Program-made: the position numbers and the translations under genes
Shown: positions 16,001 through 23,456 of the stretch, in pieces
Layout: each line of letters starts with the position of its first letter
Numbering within the stretch: position 1 is the first letter of the stretch
The notes under the pieces: model-generated
Seen by the model: only the letters and a program-made list of their open reading frames with translations
Database searches by the model: none
Told to the model about the DNA's origin: nothing
DNA from: Myxococcota bacterium
GTDB lineage: Bacteria > Myxococcota_A > UBA796 > JAJRTE01
Length of the DNA: 33,422 nt
NCBI GenBank assembly: GCA_024278455.1
Contig: JAJRTE010000111.1
Span: 1 to 33,422 of the forward strand
Reading direction: 5' to 3'

Positions 16001-18698
16001 GGCCGTGCCCGAAACGTTCGCCACCATCCAGGAAGCCATAGACGCTGCCAAGGGCAACGTCGAAATCCGGGTCAACCCGGGTACCTACCAGGAAAACCTG
16101 GACTTGCTGGGAAAACCAATCACCCTCGTCGGCACTGAGGGTCCGGATGTCACCGTCATCGACGGCAGAAGCCTCGAGACGGTCATCACCATGCACCTCG
16201 GGGAATCCAGCGCAACTCGAGTGGCGGATCTGACCATCGCAAACGGGTCAGCCACGATCGGGGGAGGTATCTACCTCGACGGCGCCTCCCCGGTCCTCGA
16301 GAACCTCGTTCTCCACGACAACGACGCGACGGTGGACGGAGGCGGTCTCGCGTCCCAAGGTGGTAGCCCGACCCTGGTGGACATACGGGCCTACGGCAAC
16401 ACGACAGGAGAATGGGGGCAGGGGGGCGGATTGTACCTCGAGGGCGGCGAACCGGAAGTCGTCCGGGGCACCTTCACAGACAACACCGCATCATCGGGCG
16501 CGGGCATCTACCTCTACGACACATCGGCCACGCTGAGGAACACGCTCGTCGCCGGCAATGAGGCCGGCTATGGAGGCGGCATATCGATCCGCTTCGCAAC
16601 AACGCCAACCCTCATCAACGTGACCAGCCACAGCAACACCGCGGCGGGCGGCGCCGGCATTTTCGTGGAAACCTCCTCCGTCCTCGCGGTCAACACCGTG
16701 CTGACTGGAAACCGGGCCCCTGTCGGCGCCGGCATCCTGGTTCGTGATGAGAGCAGTTCCGTCCTGCTGGTATACTGCAACGTCTGGGGCAACTACGGCG
16801 AAGACTACGGCGGAGACGTCCTGTACGACCAGACCGGTGAAAACGGCAACCTCTCCGTGGATCCTCGATACCAGGCGTTCAGCCTGGACGGGGACTGGAC
16901 CAACGACGATCTCCATCTGCGACCAGACAGCCCCCTGCGCAATGGCGGCGACCCGTCCTTGCAGAACCCGGATGGCACCGTCTCCGACCAGGGTAACTAC
17001 GGCGGACCGGATGCCGACCGCTCCTACTACGAAGACAGCGACTCGGATGGGATGTACGACGGATGGGAAGTCCTGTCGGGCCTCGACCCCGCCGCAAACG
17101 ACGCTTCCCTGGACGCCGACGACGACGGCCTGCCCAACAATCAGGAGTTCAACTACGGTACCGACCCTCAATCATCCGATTCGGACGGAGACGACATTCC
17201 AGACGCTGACGAACTCGCCGACGGCTCCGACCCCACCGACTTCTTCTCTCCCAACGACACCATCGTCGTAACCGACTACTTCGATTCCATCCAGGACGCC
17301 CTGGACGCGGCCCGGGACGGCGTCACCCTCCTGCTCGAGGAGGGGGTCTACCACGGGCAGATCGAGTTCGGGGGAAAAGACGTCGTCCTACGTGGCCTCG
17401 GTGACCCGGAAAAGACCATCCTGGACGGCGACGGCACCGGGCCGGTCGTCGCCTTCCGCTACGGGGAATCCAGGGCCGCCAGGCTGGAACGCCTCACCAT
17501 CCGGAACGGCGTGGCACCTGACGGCGGCGGGATTCGAATCGTCGAGTCCCATCCCTCCTTCGATCGGATCATCGTCAGGGACAACGGCGCCCTCCATTCC
17601 GGGGGAGGCCTGTCCATCATCAATGCCTGGCCAACGCTCACCAACTGCCTCATTACCGGCAACGATGCCGAGGAAGGCGGAGGCATCGGCGCTCGAGAGT
17701 CCCTCCCCACGCTCATCGGAGTCACCATCGCAGGAAACCAGGTCTCGGGCTCCGGAGGTGGATTCTCTTGCATCGACCTCTGCTCCCCGACCATTCTCAA
17801 TTCCGTCATCGCCTTCAACGACGCCGAGCGTGGGGGCGGCGTGAATATCGTCGCGCCTCAACTGGTCACGTTCGAGAACAACAACGTCTACGGCAACAGC
17901 CTGGACAACTATTCCGGATCCTACCCCGACCAGACCGATCGAAAGGGCAACATCTCCGAGGACCCGTCGTTCACCTCCTGGAACAGCGATGGCGAGGACC
18001 CGGACTTCCACCCGCAGCCCGACAGCCCGCTCGTCGACGCGGGCAAAGACGTGTCGAAGTCTGGCATCACCTGGGACCTCGACGGCATACCCAGGCCGGC
18101 CGACGGGGACGGGGACGGCGAGAGACAGTTCGACATGGGAGCCTACGAGCTGGAGCTGGACGTGGACTTCGACGGATTCCTCCCCTCCGAAGGCGACTGC
18201 GGCGAAGGCGACCCTTCGATCTACCCTGGTGCCACCGAGGTCTGCGACGATGATATCGACCAGGACTGTGACGGCGAGGACGTTTCCTGCTCGACTATCG
18301 ACGGAGATGGCGACGGCTTCTCGCAAGACGAGGGCGACTGCGACGACGAGAACCCCAACGTCTATCCGGACGCGACCGAGGAGGACAACAACGTGGACGA
18401 TGACTGCGACGGGGAGGTGGACGAGGGACTCGACACCGCCACACCGCCCGTTCCGGACGACGCCGGGGGGTGCTCGTGCGATACCTCCACCGCCGTTGCT
18501 GGTGCGTCCCCTGCGCGATCCCCCATCTCCGTGCCCTTCCTGGGTGCGTTCCTGCTCCTCGCGATGTGCGCCAGGACGCTGCTCCAGGTCCTCGATCGTG
18601 GTGTCACTGCTCGGACCCCGGCTCGATACCGCTGTCATCGAGACCGCCGGCCCGGGCGTGTTGCGCGAAAGCCTTCTGAAAGCACGCCTCATCGATGA
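13002..18698 (+). CDS. giant secreted parallel beta-helix protein with calcium-binding linkers, MopE repeats and MYXO-CTERM-like tail
   Basis: An 1898-residue predicted surface protein. GTG at 13002 is the start: GGAGGA lies seven bases upstream and a signal peptide follows, ending near AMARAS; the ATG at 12995 is out of frame. Four tandem pectate-lyase-like right-handed beta-helix modules begin near residues 33, 487, 999 and 1421. Each opens with an I-Q-x-A-L-x-A-A helix, then PGTY and a TILDG-type motif, and continues with GG-rich rungs. Linkers between modules carry Asp-rich calcium-type repeats (DDDGDGMPDTWE, DTDGDGLSDQEE). Residues about 1720-1805 hold two MopE-like metal-binding repeats (GDCGEGDPSIYPGATEVCDDD). 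GGCSC (Cys1824, Cys1826) and a hydrophobic segment near 1843-1860 resemble MYXO-CTERM anchoring. An unusual 38-residue Arg-rich tail follows and overlaps the next gene antisense. A carbohydrate-binding or adhesive role is inferred. Confidence 0.9.
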   Translation: MTFINWSPARRSILLACHALLAISPAMARASTIVVDPSGGGDFADIPAALQAAQPGDVVEVRPGTYDLSAGPLDFGGKAITLTSSEGASATILDAAGQPTCITMTQGEGADTVVSGFTLTGATSSAVAIQGASPTLRDLAFQDNVSLGTETGGAGLSVSEGSATLEGCTFLHNESLSGGGAVSVVLGTLTLHDVRFYDNTTEGRGGALYLETLTEPVALSRVAFLENAAQTGGAVYTEGEVNGTNLLFAANSAEYGGALACSTGTLALTNITVAGNFATGAGAAIAGDGCSGTLTNALFAYNKAATGGVVAHLGDPASDSYAFFYADFYRNGPDPFSNAAPPDGDDILEVDPGFQYYIDDLSSSEDDFHLFPGSRLIDAGHPNEAFNDVDGSRSDIGAYGGPFAETGYAADDDGDGMPDTWETAHGLDPASNDAVYDLDADGVINLHEYQYGLLPDRPDTDGDMLADQEELDAGTDPRDTFDPYETLTVPNAIHATIQSALNAAHDGVTIDVLPGTYPESLDFLGKSVHLRSTGGADVTTITGEDSYPVATLRFGEDETTVIEGFTLSDGMSWDDGGGMAVLHGSPTLLSLNFTGNWAAGDGGALWVRDGHVTGSQLLFDANGSSGTGGAVAVLDATVAFTGVTFSANYGFYGGGALDATSSEVALASGTFSSNSSAGDGGAISSTSSLVRLEDLAFTANETTGDGGAIAADGGELELTRIGIESGQCSDAGGGIYATGGAVVQAGNLLVNAVQAYRGGAIAVESAAVVHLDHATIVGCYASSEGGAIHVSGSEVSLSHSVVAYNLSPAGGGVFAESVFEQGEEEGSEVEIPAVVAGSYTDIHGNRSADYAGMDPFDGSGSQDVDPDFVHYTDDGKAEGDDLHLRPDSPLVDAGDPNGPRDPDGSVADLGAFGGPNADFSYYDDADNDGMADGFESAMGLDPQSDDAAGDPDGDGLSNLEEAQAASDPFEPDTDGDGLSDQEEIDSGGDPTDAFSPRGWAAVPETFATIQEAIDAAKGNVEIRVNPGTYQENLDLLGKPITLVGTEGPDVTVIDGRSLETVITMHLGESSATRVADLTIANGSATIGGGIYLDGASPVLENLVLHDNDATVDGGGLASQGGSPTLVDIRAYGNTTGEWGQGGGLYLEGGEPEVVRGTFTDNTASSGAGIYLYDTSATLRNTLVAGNEAGYGGGISIRFATTPTLINVTSHSNTAAGGAGIFVETSSVLAVNTVLTGNRAPVGAGILVRDESSSVLLVYCNVWGNYGEDYGGDVLYDQTGENGNLSVDPRYQAFSLDGDWTNDDLHLRPDSPLRNGGDPSLQNPDGTVSDQGNYGGPDADRSYYEDSDSDGMYDGWEVLSGLDPAANDASLDADDDGLPNNQEFNYGTDPQSSDSDGDDIPDADELADGSDPTDFFSPNDTIVVTDYFDSIQDALDAARDGVTLLLEEGVYHGQIEFGGKDVVLRGLGDPEKTILDGDGTGPVVAFRYGESRAARLERLTIRNGVAPDGGGIRIVESHPSFDRIIVRDNGALHSGGGLSIINAWPTLTNCLITGNDAEEGGGIGARESLPTLIGVTIAGNQVSGSGGGFSCIDLCSPTILNSVIAFNDAERGGGVNIVAPQLVTFENNNVYGNSLDNYSGSYPDQTDRKGNISEDPSFTSWNSDGEDPDFHPQPDSPLVDAGKDVSKSGITWDLDGIPRPADGDGDGERQFDMGAYELELDVDFDGFLPSEGDCGEGDPSIYPGATEVCDDDIDQDCDGEDVSCSTIDGDGDGFSQDEGDCDDENPNVYPDATEEDNNVDDDCDGEVDEGLDTATPPVPDDAGGCSCDTSTAVAGASPARSPISVPFLGAFLLLAMCARTLLQVLDRGVTARTPARYRCHRDRRPGRVARKPSESTPHR

Positions 18699-19593
18699 CG
18701 AACCGCGTGCTGTCTCGCACGGCGTCCCGCACGCCCTTGTAGGCAGGGTTCCGGAAATGGGCGACGAGCGCCGGAGCAAACGCCCATACCTGGCAGCGTC
18801 CTTCCCACGTGACCGGGCGTGGCCTGGCGTTCTCGGCACCCCCTCCTGCTGCCGGGGGGGCGTCCACGATCTGGAGACACCCCCATTCGACCGCCCAGGC
18901 GACCTTGAGGAGAGGCAGGTGGGCGGTGTCGCGACGCAAGGCACGAAAACGGCCCTCCACCGCAGGGGCCAGGAACGAGTACCGGGAGCTGTACGCCAGC
19001 GCGTTGTGGTACCAGGCCGGCGTGGCCATGCAGCCGTCGAGTTTCAGTCGGTGAGCGATCCGGCCGATGAGCACGCCGATCTCCTTGCCGATTCCCAGGC
19101 CGGGGTGCCTCTGCCCCGGCAGCAGGTCTTCGCGCCCGCTGGGGCGTCGCGGATCCTGCAACATCAGCCAGTCGATCACAAGGAGTTCGATCCTGTCAGG
19201 AAGCGGCTCATTGCACCCTACCGACGACGCGTTCCGAGCCGAACCGATGTGCGCCGCGAAGTCGACGAGGAGATTGGCCGGCCCCCGGTCCGGGCCGTCG
19301 TAGATGCGCAGGCGATGGGAGGCCATGTCGGTCAACTCCCACTCCAGTTGCGGGTCTTCGTACCCGCGCTCCCGCAGCAAGGCGTAGATACCGTAGGCCT
19401 CGAGAGCCCGGGTGATTCCGCCTCGAGAATAGTAGCCGAGGAACCGCGTCGCCTGCCCGCGGCCCGTCAGCTCTCCAAGCAAGTCCTCCTCGGTGAGTTC
19501 CACGTCTTCGTCGAGATACTGGAGATCGAACGGGCGGAGGTTTTCGGAAATGCGCTTGAAACGACGTTCGATCTGGGTGATCCGGTCAAACAT
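18604..19593 (-). CDS. conserved-looking protein of unknown function, 329 aa
   Basis: Not recognised by function. The N-terminus is charged and helical (MFDRITQIERRFKRISENL). The middle carries LLPGQRHPGLGIGKEIGVLI after a DWLMLQDPRRP stretch, which looks like a conserved family core. A DGCMATPAWYHNAL segment with Tyr and His follows, which could be functional. No signal peptide or membrane segment is apparent. ATG at 19593 follows a purine-rich GGAGGGGG. Codon bias matches the neighbours. Its last 95 bases run antisense to the end of the beta-helix gene. It is divergent from the 126-residue gene at 19716, sharing a 122-base intergenic region with a perfect palindrome, so the two may be co-regulated. 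Confidence 0.72.
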   Translation of the reverse strand: MFDRITQIERRFKRISENLRPFDLQYLDEDVELTEEDLLGELTGRGQATRFLGYYSRGGITRALEAYGIYALLRERGYEDPQLEWELTDMASHRLRIYDGPDRGPANLLVDFAAHIGSARNASSVGCNEPLPDRIELLVIDWLMLQDPRRPSGREDLLPGQRHPGLGIGKEIGVLIGRIAHRLKLDGCMATPAWYHNALAYSSRYSFLAPAVEGRFRALRRDTAHLPLLKVAWAVEWGCLQIVDAPPAAGGGAENARPRPVTWEGRCQVWAFAPALVAHFRNPAYKGVRDAVRDSTRFVIDEACFQKAFAQHARAGGLDDSGIEPGSEQ

Positions 19594-19659
19594 CCTCGGT
19601 CTCCCCCTCCAACCGCATTACCTGTGGCAGTCAGCCCCGGCGAAAGACCGTCCCCCACC

Positions 19660-19688
19660 TTGAAGCCGTATCGATAGCATGCTATCTT
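19660..19688 (+). promoter_or_regulatory. sigma70-type promoter of the 126-aa gene
   Basis: TTGAAG (19660-19665), a 17-base spacer and TATCTT (19683-19688), with four of six matches in each box. The -10 element overlaps a perfect palindrome at 19673-19686. The ribosome site AAGGAGG and the GTG start follow about 15-28 bases downstream. Confidence 0.5.
19673..19686. promoter_or_regulatory. perfect 14-bp palindrome overlapping the -10 region (operator candidate)
   Basis: GATAGCATGCTATC is self-complementary over all 14 bases. It lies between divergent starts at 19593 (-) and 19716 (+) and covers the spacer and the first part of the proposed -10 box, where a dimeric repressor would block transcription. 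Confidence 0.5.
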
Positions 19689-19715
19689 TCTCCGGCGCCG
19701 TCAAGGAGGGCAGCA

Positions 19716-20096
19716 GTGCACGCAGTCGAGACCAGGCTTCGAACCACCGTTGCGAAACAGGGAAAACGGGTGCGCCGCTTCCTGAAACGGCTTCGCCTCG
19801 CCGTGGACCCTCGAGACCCGCTGGTCGCCATCATCCGCCGGGAGGGCGTGATCTCCCAGGGCCGCTACATCATGTACTTCGAGGTCACACTGTTCGGGAA
19901 CAATCCGGTCGTTCTCGAGGAATTCGGCCAGGTCGTGAACCGTGACCACGAACTACCTCCACCGATGCGGAAGGAACTCGCCGCCGTCGTGGAGAGCTAC
20001 CAGTATTTCATCGAAATCCGCCAACGTTTCAAGAGCATCGAAGAGGCTCGAGATTTCTGGGTGGCCAGGGGGGCAACGGCCCTGTGGCACGACTGA
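19716..20096 (+). CDS. small unknown protein, 126 aa
   Basis: Not recognised. The start is GTG at 19716, with AAGGAGG six bases upstream, an excellent ribosome site. The first 35 residues are very basic (KQGKRVRRFLKRLRLAVDPR), followed by a compact alpha/beta-looking core (YIMYFEVTLFGNNPVVLEEFG) and a helical, acidic C-terminus (YQYFIEIRQRFKSIEEARDFW). The basic head could bind nucleic acid or a membrane surface; this is only a guess. No cysteines, signal peptide or membrane segment. Its divergent neighbour is also unknown, and both may be controlled from the palindrome between them. Confidence 0.72.
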   Translation: MHAVETRLRTTVAKQGKRVRRFLKRLRLAVDPRDPLVAIIRREGVISQGRYIMYFEVTLFGNNPVVLEEFGQVVNRDHELPPPMRKELAAVVESYQYFIEIRQRFKSIEEARDFWVARGATALWHD

Positions 20097-20212
20097 GAAG
20101 TGGCGGCGGGCAAACGGTCAGGGGAAAGGTCCCCTCGGATGTCGTCACCCGCGGCATGGGCCGCCGGCCCGGACTTCACGTGCGGCGGCGGGCCAGTGTC
20201 CGGCCGCGGGCA

Positions 20213-21379
20213 CTACTTCAACGCCTCCATGATTCCGGAACGGAAGTCGCGCCCGTAGCGGATGGTCTTCGCCGCACCGGGTGGCAGCCTGTGCTTCCCG
20301 TCCACGACCAGGGCGGCGACTTCCTGGCCGACGCCCAGCCCGAGCATGAAGCCCTGCCCGCACATGCCCACCGCCAGGGTCAGGCCCTCGACCCCAGGGA
20401 CGTTGCTGACGATGGGGGTTCCGTCGGGGGTCATCGGGTAGCAGCCTCGCCAGATCCGGCGGACGAGAAGGTGGCGCAGCCTGGGCACGAGCGACACCAT
20501 GCGGCCGGCGAGGACGGGGAGGAACTCCGAGAGGTTCTCCCGGTTGGTTCCCACGAACAGTTCCCGGGGCGTGTAGCAGAAGATGATCTGACCTTCGTGG
20601 TTCTGCCCGAAGTAGAAGTTCGCCGTCTTGCCTTCCGGTCCGGGCCGCATGTCCACGATGAGCGGCTCGATGAAGGGCGCCACCGGCGCGGTGATCCCGG
20701 CTTCATGGCTGTCCGGCGTGACCGGGATGTCGATGCCGAGGAGTTGCCCGTCGCGAGCGGCGTCGGCCCCTGTCGCAACCACGACCCTGGGGGCGTGGTA
20801 GACCCCCTTGTCCGTCTTGACGCCCATTATCTTCCCACCGGACACGAGGTAGGCCACAACCCGCTCCCGCACCCGGACCACGGCCCCGGACCGGACCGCA
20901 TGTCGCATCAGCGCGATGGGCAGCAAGAGGGGAGATGTCTGGCCGTCGTTGGGCGAATAGGTCCCCCCGCGCAGCCCTTCCCGCTCGATACCCGGGAGCA
21001 GGTCGGCCACCGTGTCCGCGTCGACCCAGTCGTTGACCAGCCCATGGCGGCGCTGGAGCGGGAAAAGCCCCCTGAGCTTCTTCTCCATCTCCTCGCTGTA
21101 CACCGGGAACAAGTATCCTCCCGGCTTCCACCCGATGTCGTCCCCGTGGACCTCCTTCCAGGTCCGGATTTCCTCGAGGGATCGGAGGCACAACAGGATC
21201 TTGGCCGGGTCCGAGTGGGTTGCGCGGACCCCCCCGATGGCGGCCTTGTTGTCTCCCTGGCCGACCGCCGTTCTCCGCTCCAGGACCAGCACCTTGAGCC
21301 CCCGTCGCGTGAGGTAGTAGGCGGACGGCATGCCCACCGAGCCTCCGCCGACAACGATGGCGTCGAATGACTCAGCCAT
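20213..21379 (-). CDS. FAD-dependent amine/amino-acid dehydrogenase, DAO superfamily (HcnC/SoxB-like)
   Basis: A 388-residue flavoprotein of the DAO fold, which includes HcnC, sarcosine oxidase beta, dye-linked proline dehydrogenase beta and opine oxidase subunits. The FAD dinucleotide motif GGGSVG is at residues 11-16, followed by VLVLERRTAVGQGDNKAAIGGVR. The C-terminal FAD motif region reads GCYPMTPDGTPIVSNVPGVEGLTLAVGMCGQGFMLGLGVGQ, strongly typical of this group. ATG at 21379 has GGAGG upstream and overlaps the previous gene's end by eight bases, so it is the last gene of a translationally coupled operon. It probably oxidises a secondary amine or amino acid and passes electrons to the cluster-rich partner proteins encoded upstream. 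Glycine, proline, sarcosine and opines are all possible substrates. Confidence 0.9.
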   Translation of the reverse strand: MAESFDAIVVGGGSVGMPSAYYLTRRGLKVLVLERRTAVGQGDNKAAIGGVRATHSDPAKILLCLRSLEEIRTWKEVHGDDIGWKPGGYLFPVYSEEMEKKLRGLFPLQRRHGLVNDWVDADTVADLLPGIEREGLRGGTYSPNDGQTSPLLLPIALMRHAVRSGAVVRVRERVVAYLVSGGKIMGVKTDKGVYHAPRVVVATGADAARDGQLLGIDIPVTPDSHEAGITAPVAPFIEPLIVDMRPGPEGKTANFYFGQNHEGQIIFCYTPRELFVGTNRENLSEFLPVLAGRMVSLVPRLRHLLVRRIWRGCYPMTPDGTPIVSNVPGVEGLTLAVGMCGQGFMLGLGVGQEVAALVVDGKHRLPPGAAKTIRYGRDFRSGIMEALK

Positions 21380-23456
21380 GGTCTTCCTCCCCCTGCACAA
21401 ACTGCAATAGCGGGGTTTCCGCCAACAGCGGACGGATGGTCCCCGGGGTTATCTCGCCAAGGTCGATCCCCTCTTCTCGAGCGATACGCCGTACCAGGTC
21501 GGAACAGGTCTTGCCTCCACATCCCCCCATGCCGACTCGAGCCAGTGCCTTCAACTGGTTCATATCCCGCACACCCGCGCGCAGTTCGGCGACGATAACG
21601 CTCTTTCGTACCCGTTCGCAACGGCACACGATGGGGTCATCGCCCGTGCTCGAGACCCGGGGCGTATCCACCGGGCGGGAAGGGCCGCGCATGGTGAACC
21701 CGGCCACGGTCAGCTTGTCTGGCGCCGGGACCTCGAGCATGACAAGTTGGCGGCGATCCTGCTCCGGGCGATCCCTTACCGCCACCACCTTCCCGGTCCC
21801 GACCGGGTTGCCTTCCATGTCCACGGTCTGCACGGTCGCGCCCAGCGGCACACGGCCGGTACCCATTTCGAAGGGCAGCATGAGGAGGGCGGTGCGGCCG
21901 GTCGGGTCGTAGTCGTTGAACACCAAGTTGATGGCCAGGCCCGGACAGACGGCAACACACTCGCCACAGCCGAGACAGGCTCCGGAAAACCGGGGAAGGT
22001 CCATGATGGACGAACCGACGTGGATGAGGCCATCCGGGCAGGCATCCTCGCAGGGGTTGCAGGGTATCTCCTGGACACAGCGGATGAGCGGATACACCGG
22101 GTCCGGCCGGTCGGCCGGCTCGAATGGCACAGTCTTGCCAGGCCGACTCCGCAACACCGCGGCGATGTCGTCCCAGTCTTCGGGAATGGGCACCGGGATC
22201 CCCAGATCGTTGGCGATTCGACGGCCGGTGATGCGCCCGCTGAAAATGGCCGCCGACGCTTCTGCGATTTCCGCCGTGTCTCCCGCCGCGTAGACTCGAA
22301 GCCCAATATCCTTGGCCTTCACCAGGAGTTCGTCGCACGGGTCGAGACCCACCGCGATGAGCAGCGTGTCCACCTCGAACGTGCGATCGGTTCCCGGGAC
22401 CACCTGGAACCTGTCGTCGATCCGGGCGATGGTCACACTCTCGAGCCGCCCTTCCACCGGATCACCATCGGCCTTCACCACGGTGTGGCTGGTCCAGATG
22501 GGAACCCCCAGGCGGCGGATCTTGTCGGCGTGCACCTTGTAGCCCCCGACTTCGGGAAGAGCCTCCACCAACCCGACCACGTCGATGCCCGCTTGCAACG
22601 CATGGTAGGCGCCGATAAGCCCAACATTGCCACCACCGACCACGAACAGTCGCTCCGACGACCGCACCAGGTCCCGGTTCACCAGGGTCTGGAACGCTCC
22701 AGCCCCGTACACGCCGGGCAGGTCGCAGCCAGGAAACGCCAGGCTCTTCTCCCGGGCACCCAGGGCGACGAGCATGACGGTGGGCTCGATGATGCGATAC
22801 TCGGTCGAGGTCACCACGCCGACCTTGGCGTCGGCGAACACGCCCACCGCCGTGGTCTCGAGCCAGGCGTCGACCGTGGGGAGCGCCGCGATCTCATCGG
22901 CGAGGATCCGGCCGATATCGACGCCTCGAGTCCCTGCCCAACAGTCCTCGACAGAGCCGAAGAACTGATGGGTTTGCAAGGTCAACTTGCCGCCAAGTTC
23001 GGGCTTGTCATCCACAATCAGGACGTGGACGCCGAGCCGCCCCAGCTCGATGGCTGCATTGAGCCCAGCCGGTCCACCCCCCAGGACCAACACGTCGACC
23101 CGGTGCTCGCTCGGGCGGCGAATGTCCACTCGAGCGTCGTCGGGCGGCATGAGCGGTGCGCCCTCGCAGCTTTCCACCCGCATGCCCTCCCGGACTCGAG
23201 TCATGCAAGCCTTCAAGGGTCGCCCGTCCACCAGGACCGTGCACTGGGAGCACTGTCCGTTGACGCAGAAAATGCCTTGCGCACCGCCATCTCGAGGGTG
23301 GTGGCCGAAGATCTCGATCCCCGCTGCGTAAAGCGCAGAGCTGATAACCTCCCCGTCCCTGGCCAGGAGCGGCTGCCCGTTGAACAGGAACGGAACCGTC
23401 GGGTCGGGCAATGGCGGCAAGACGGGGTGGCGGCGAATTCGGCGTTGTTCGTTCAT
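21372..23456 (-). CDS. HcnA/HcnB-like fused iron-sulfur FAD/NAD oxidoreductase with ferredoxin and BFD-type clusters
   Basis: A 694-residue electron-transfer protein. Residues about 20-110 form an HcnA/SoxA-type [2Fe-2S] domain (Cys64, Cys69, Cys72, Cys84). Residues about 120-420 form an HcnB-like two-nucleotide-fold flavoprotein with GGGPAG (126-131) for FAD and GGGNVG (274-279) for a second nucleotide; AAGDT at 390-394 closes the FAD site. Residues about 460-510 carry two [4Fe-4S] motifs (CNPCEDACP; CLGCGECVAVCP). The C-terminus has a BFD-like [2Fe-2S] domain with CRC at 611-613 and CGGKTC at 646-651. ATG at 23456 has GGAGG upstream and overlaps the previous stop as ATGA. HcnB and related amine dehydrogenase alpha subunits often end in a BFD domain; the inserted two-cluster ferredoxin is less usual. 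It likely wires the DAO subunit to the NuoG-like protein. Confidence 0.88.
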   Translation of the reverse strand: MNEQRRIRRHPVLPPLPDPTVPFLFNGQPLLARDGEVISSALYAAGIEIFGHHPRDGGAQGIFCVNGQCSQCTVLVDGRPLKACMTRVREGMRVESCEGAPLMPPDDARVDIRRPSEHRVDVLVLGGGPAGLNAAIELGRLGVHVLIVDDKPELGGKLTLQTHQFFGSVEDCWAGTRGVDIGRILADEIAALPTVDAWLETTAVGVFADAKVGVVTSTEYRIIEPTVMLVALGAREKSLAFPGCDLPGVYGAGAFQTLVNRDLVRSSERLFVVGGGNVGLIGAYHALQAGIDVVGLVEALPEVGGYKVHADKIRRLGVPIWTSHTVVKADGDPVEGRLESVTIARIDDRFQVVPGTDRTFEVDTLLIAVGLDPCDELLVKAKDIGLRVYAAGDTAEIAEASAAIFSGRITGRRIANDLGIPVPIPEDWDDIAAVLRSRPGKTVPFEPADRPDPVYPLIRCVQEIPCNPCEDACPDGLIHVGSSIMDLPRFSGACLGCGECVAVCPGLAINLVFNDYDPTGRTALLMLPFEMGTGRVPLGATVQTVDMEGNPVGTGKVVAVRDRPEQDRRQLVMLEVPAPDKLTVAGFTMRGPSRPVDTPRVSSTGDDPIVCRCERVRKSVIVAELRAGVRDMNQLKALARVGMGGCGGKTCSDLVRRIAREEGIDLGEITPGTIRPLLAETPLLQFVQGEEDHG

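Noticed and set aside
17388..19677. Long open frames on both strands across the end of the beta-helix gene
   Set aside because: Frames at 17388-18944 (-) and 17989-19677 (+) cross two genes with better support and have Thr/Arg-rich or low-complexity products.
20121..20134. GGGGA / TCCCC hairpin between convergent genes
   Set aside because: A short stem with no T-run on either side; not enough to call a terminator.
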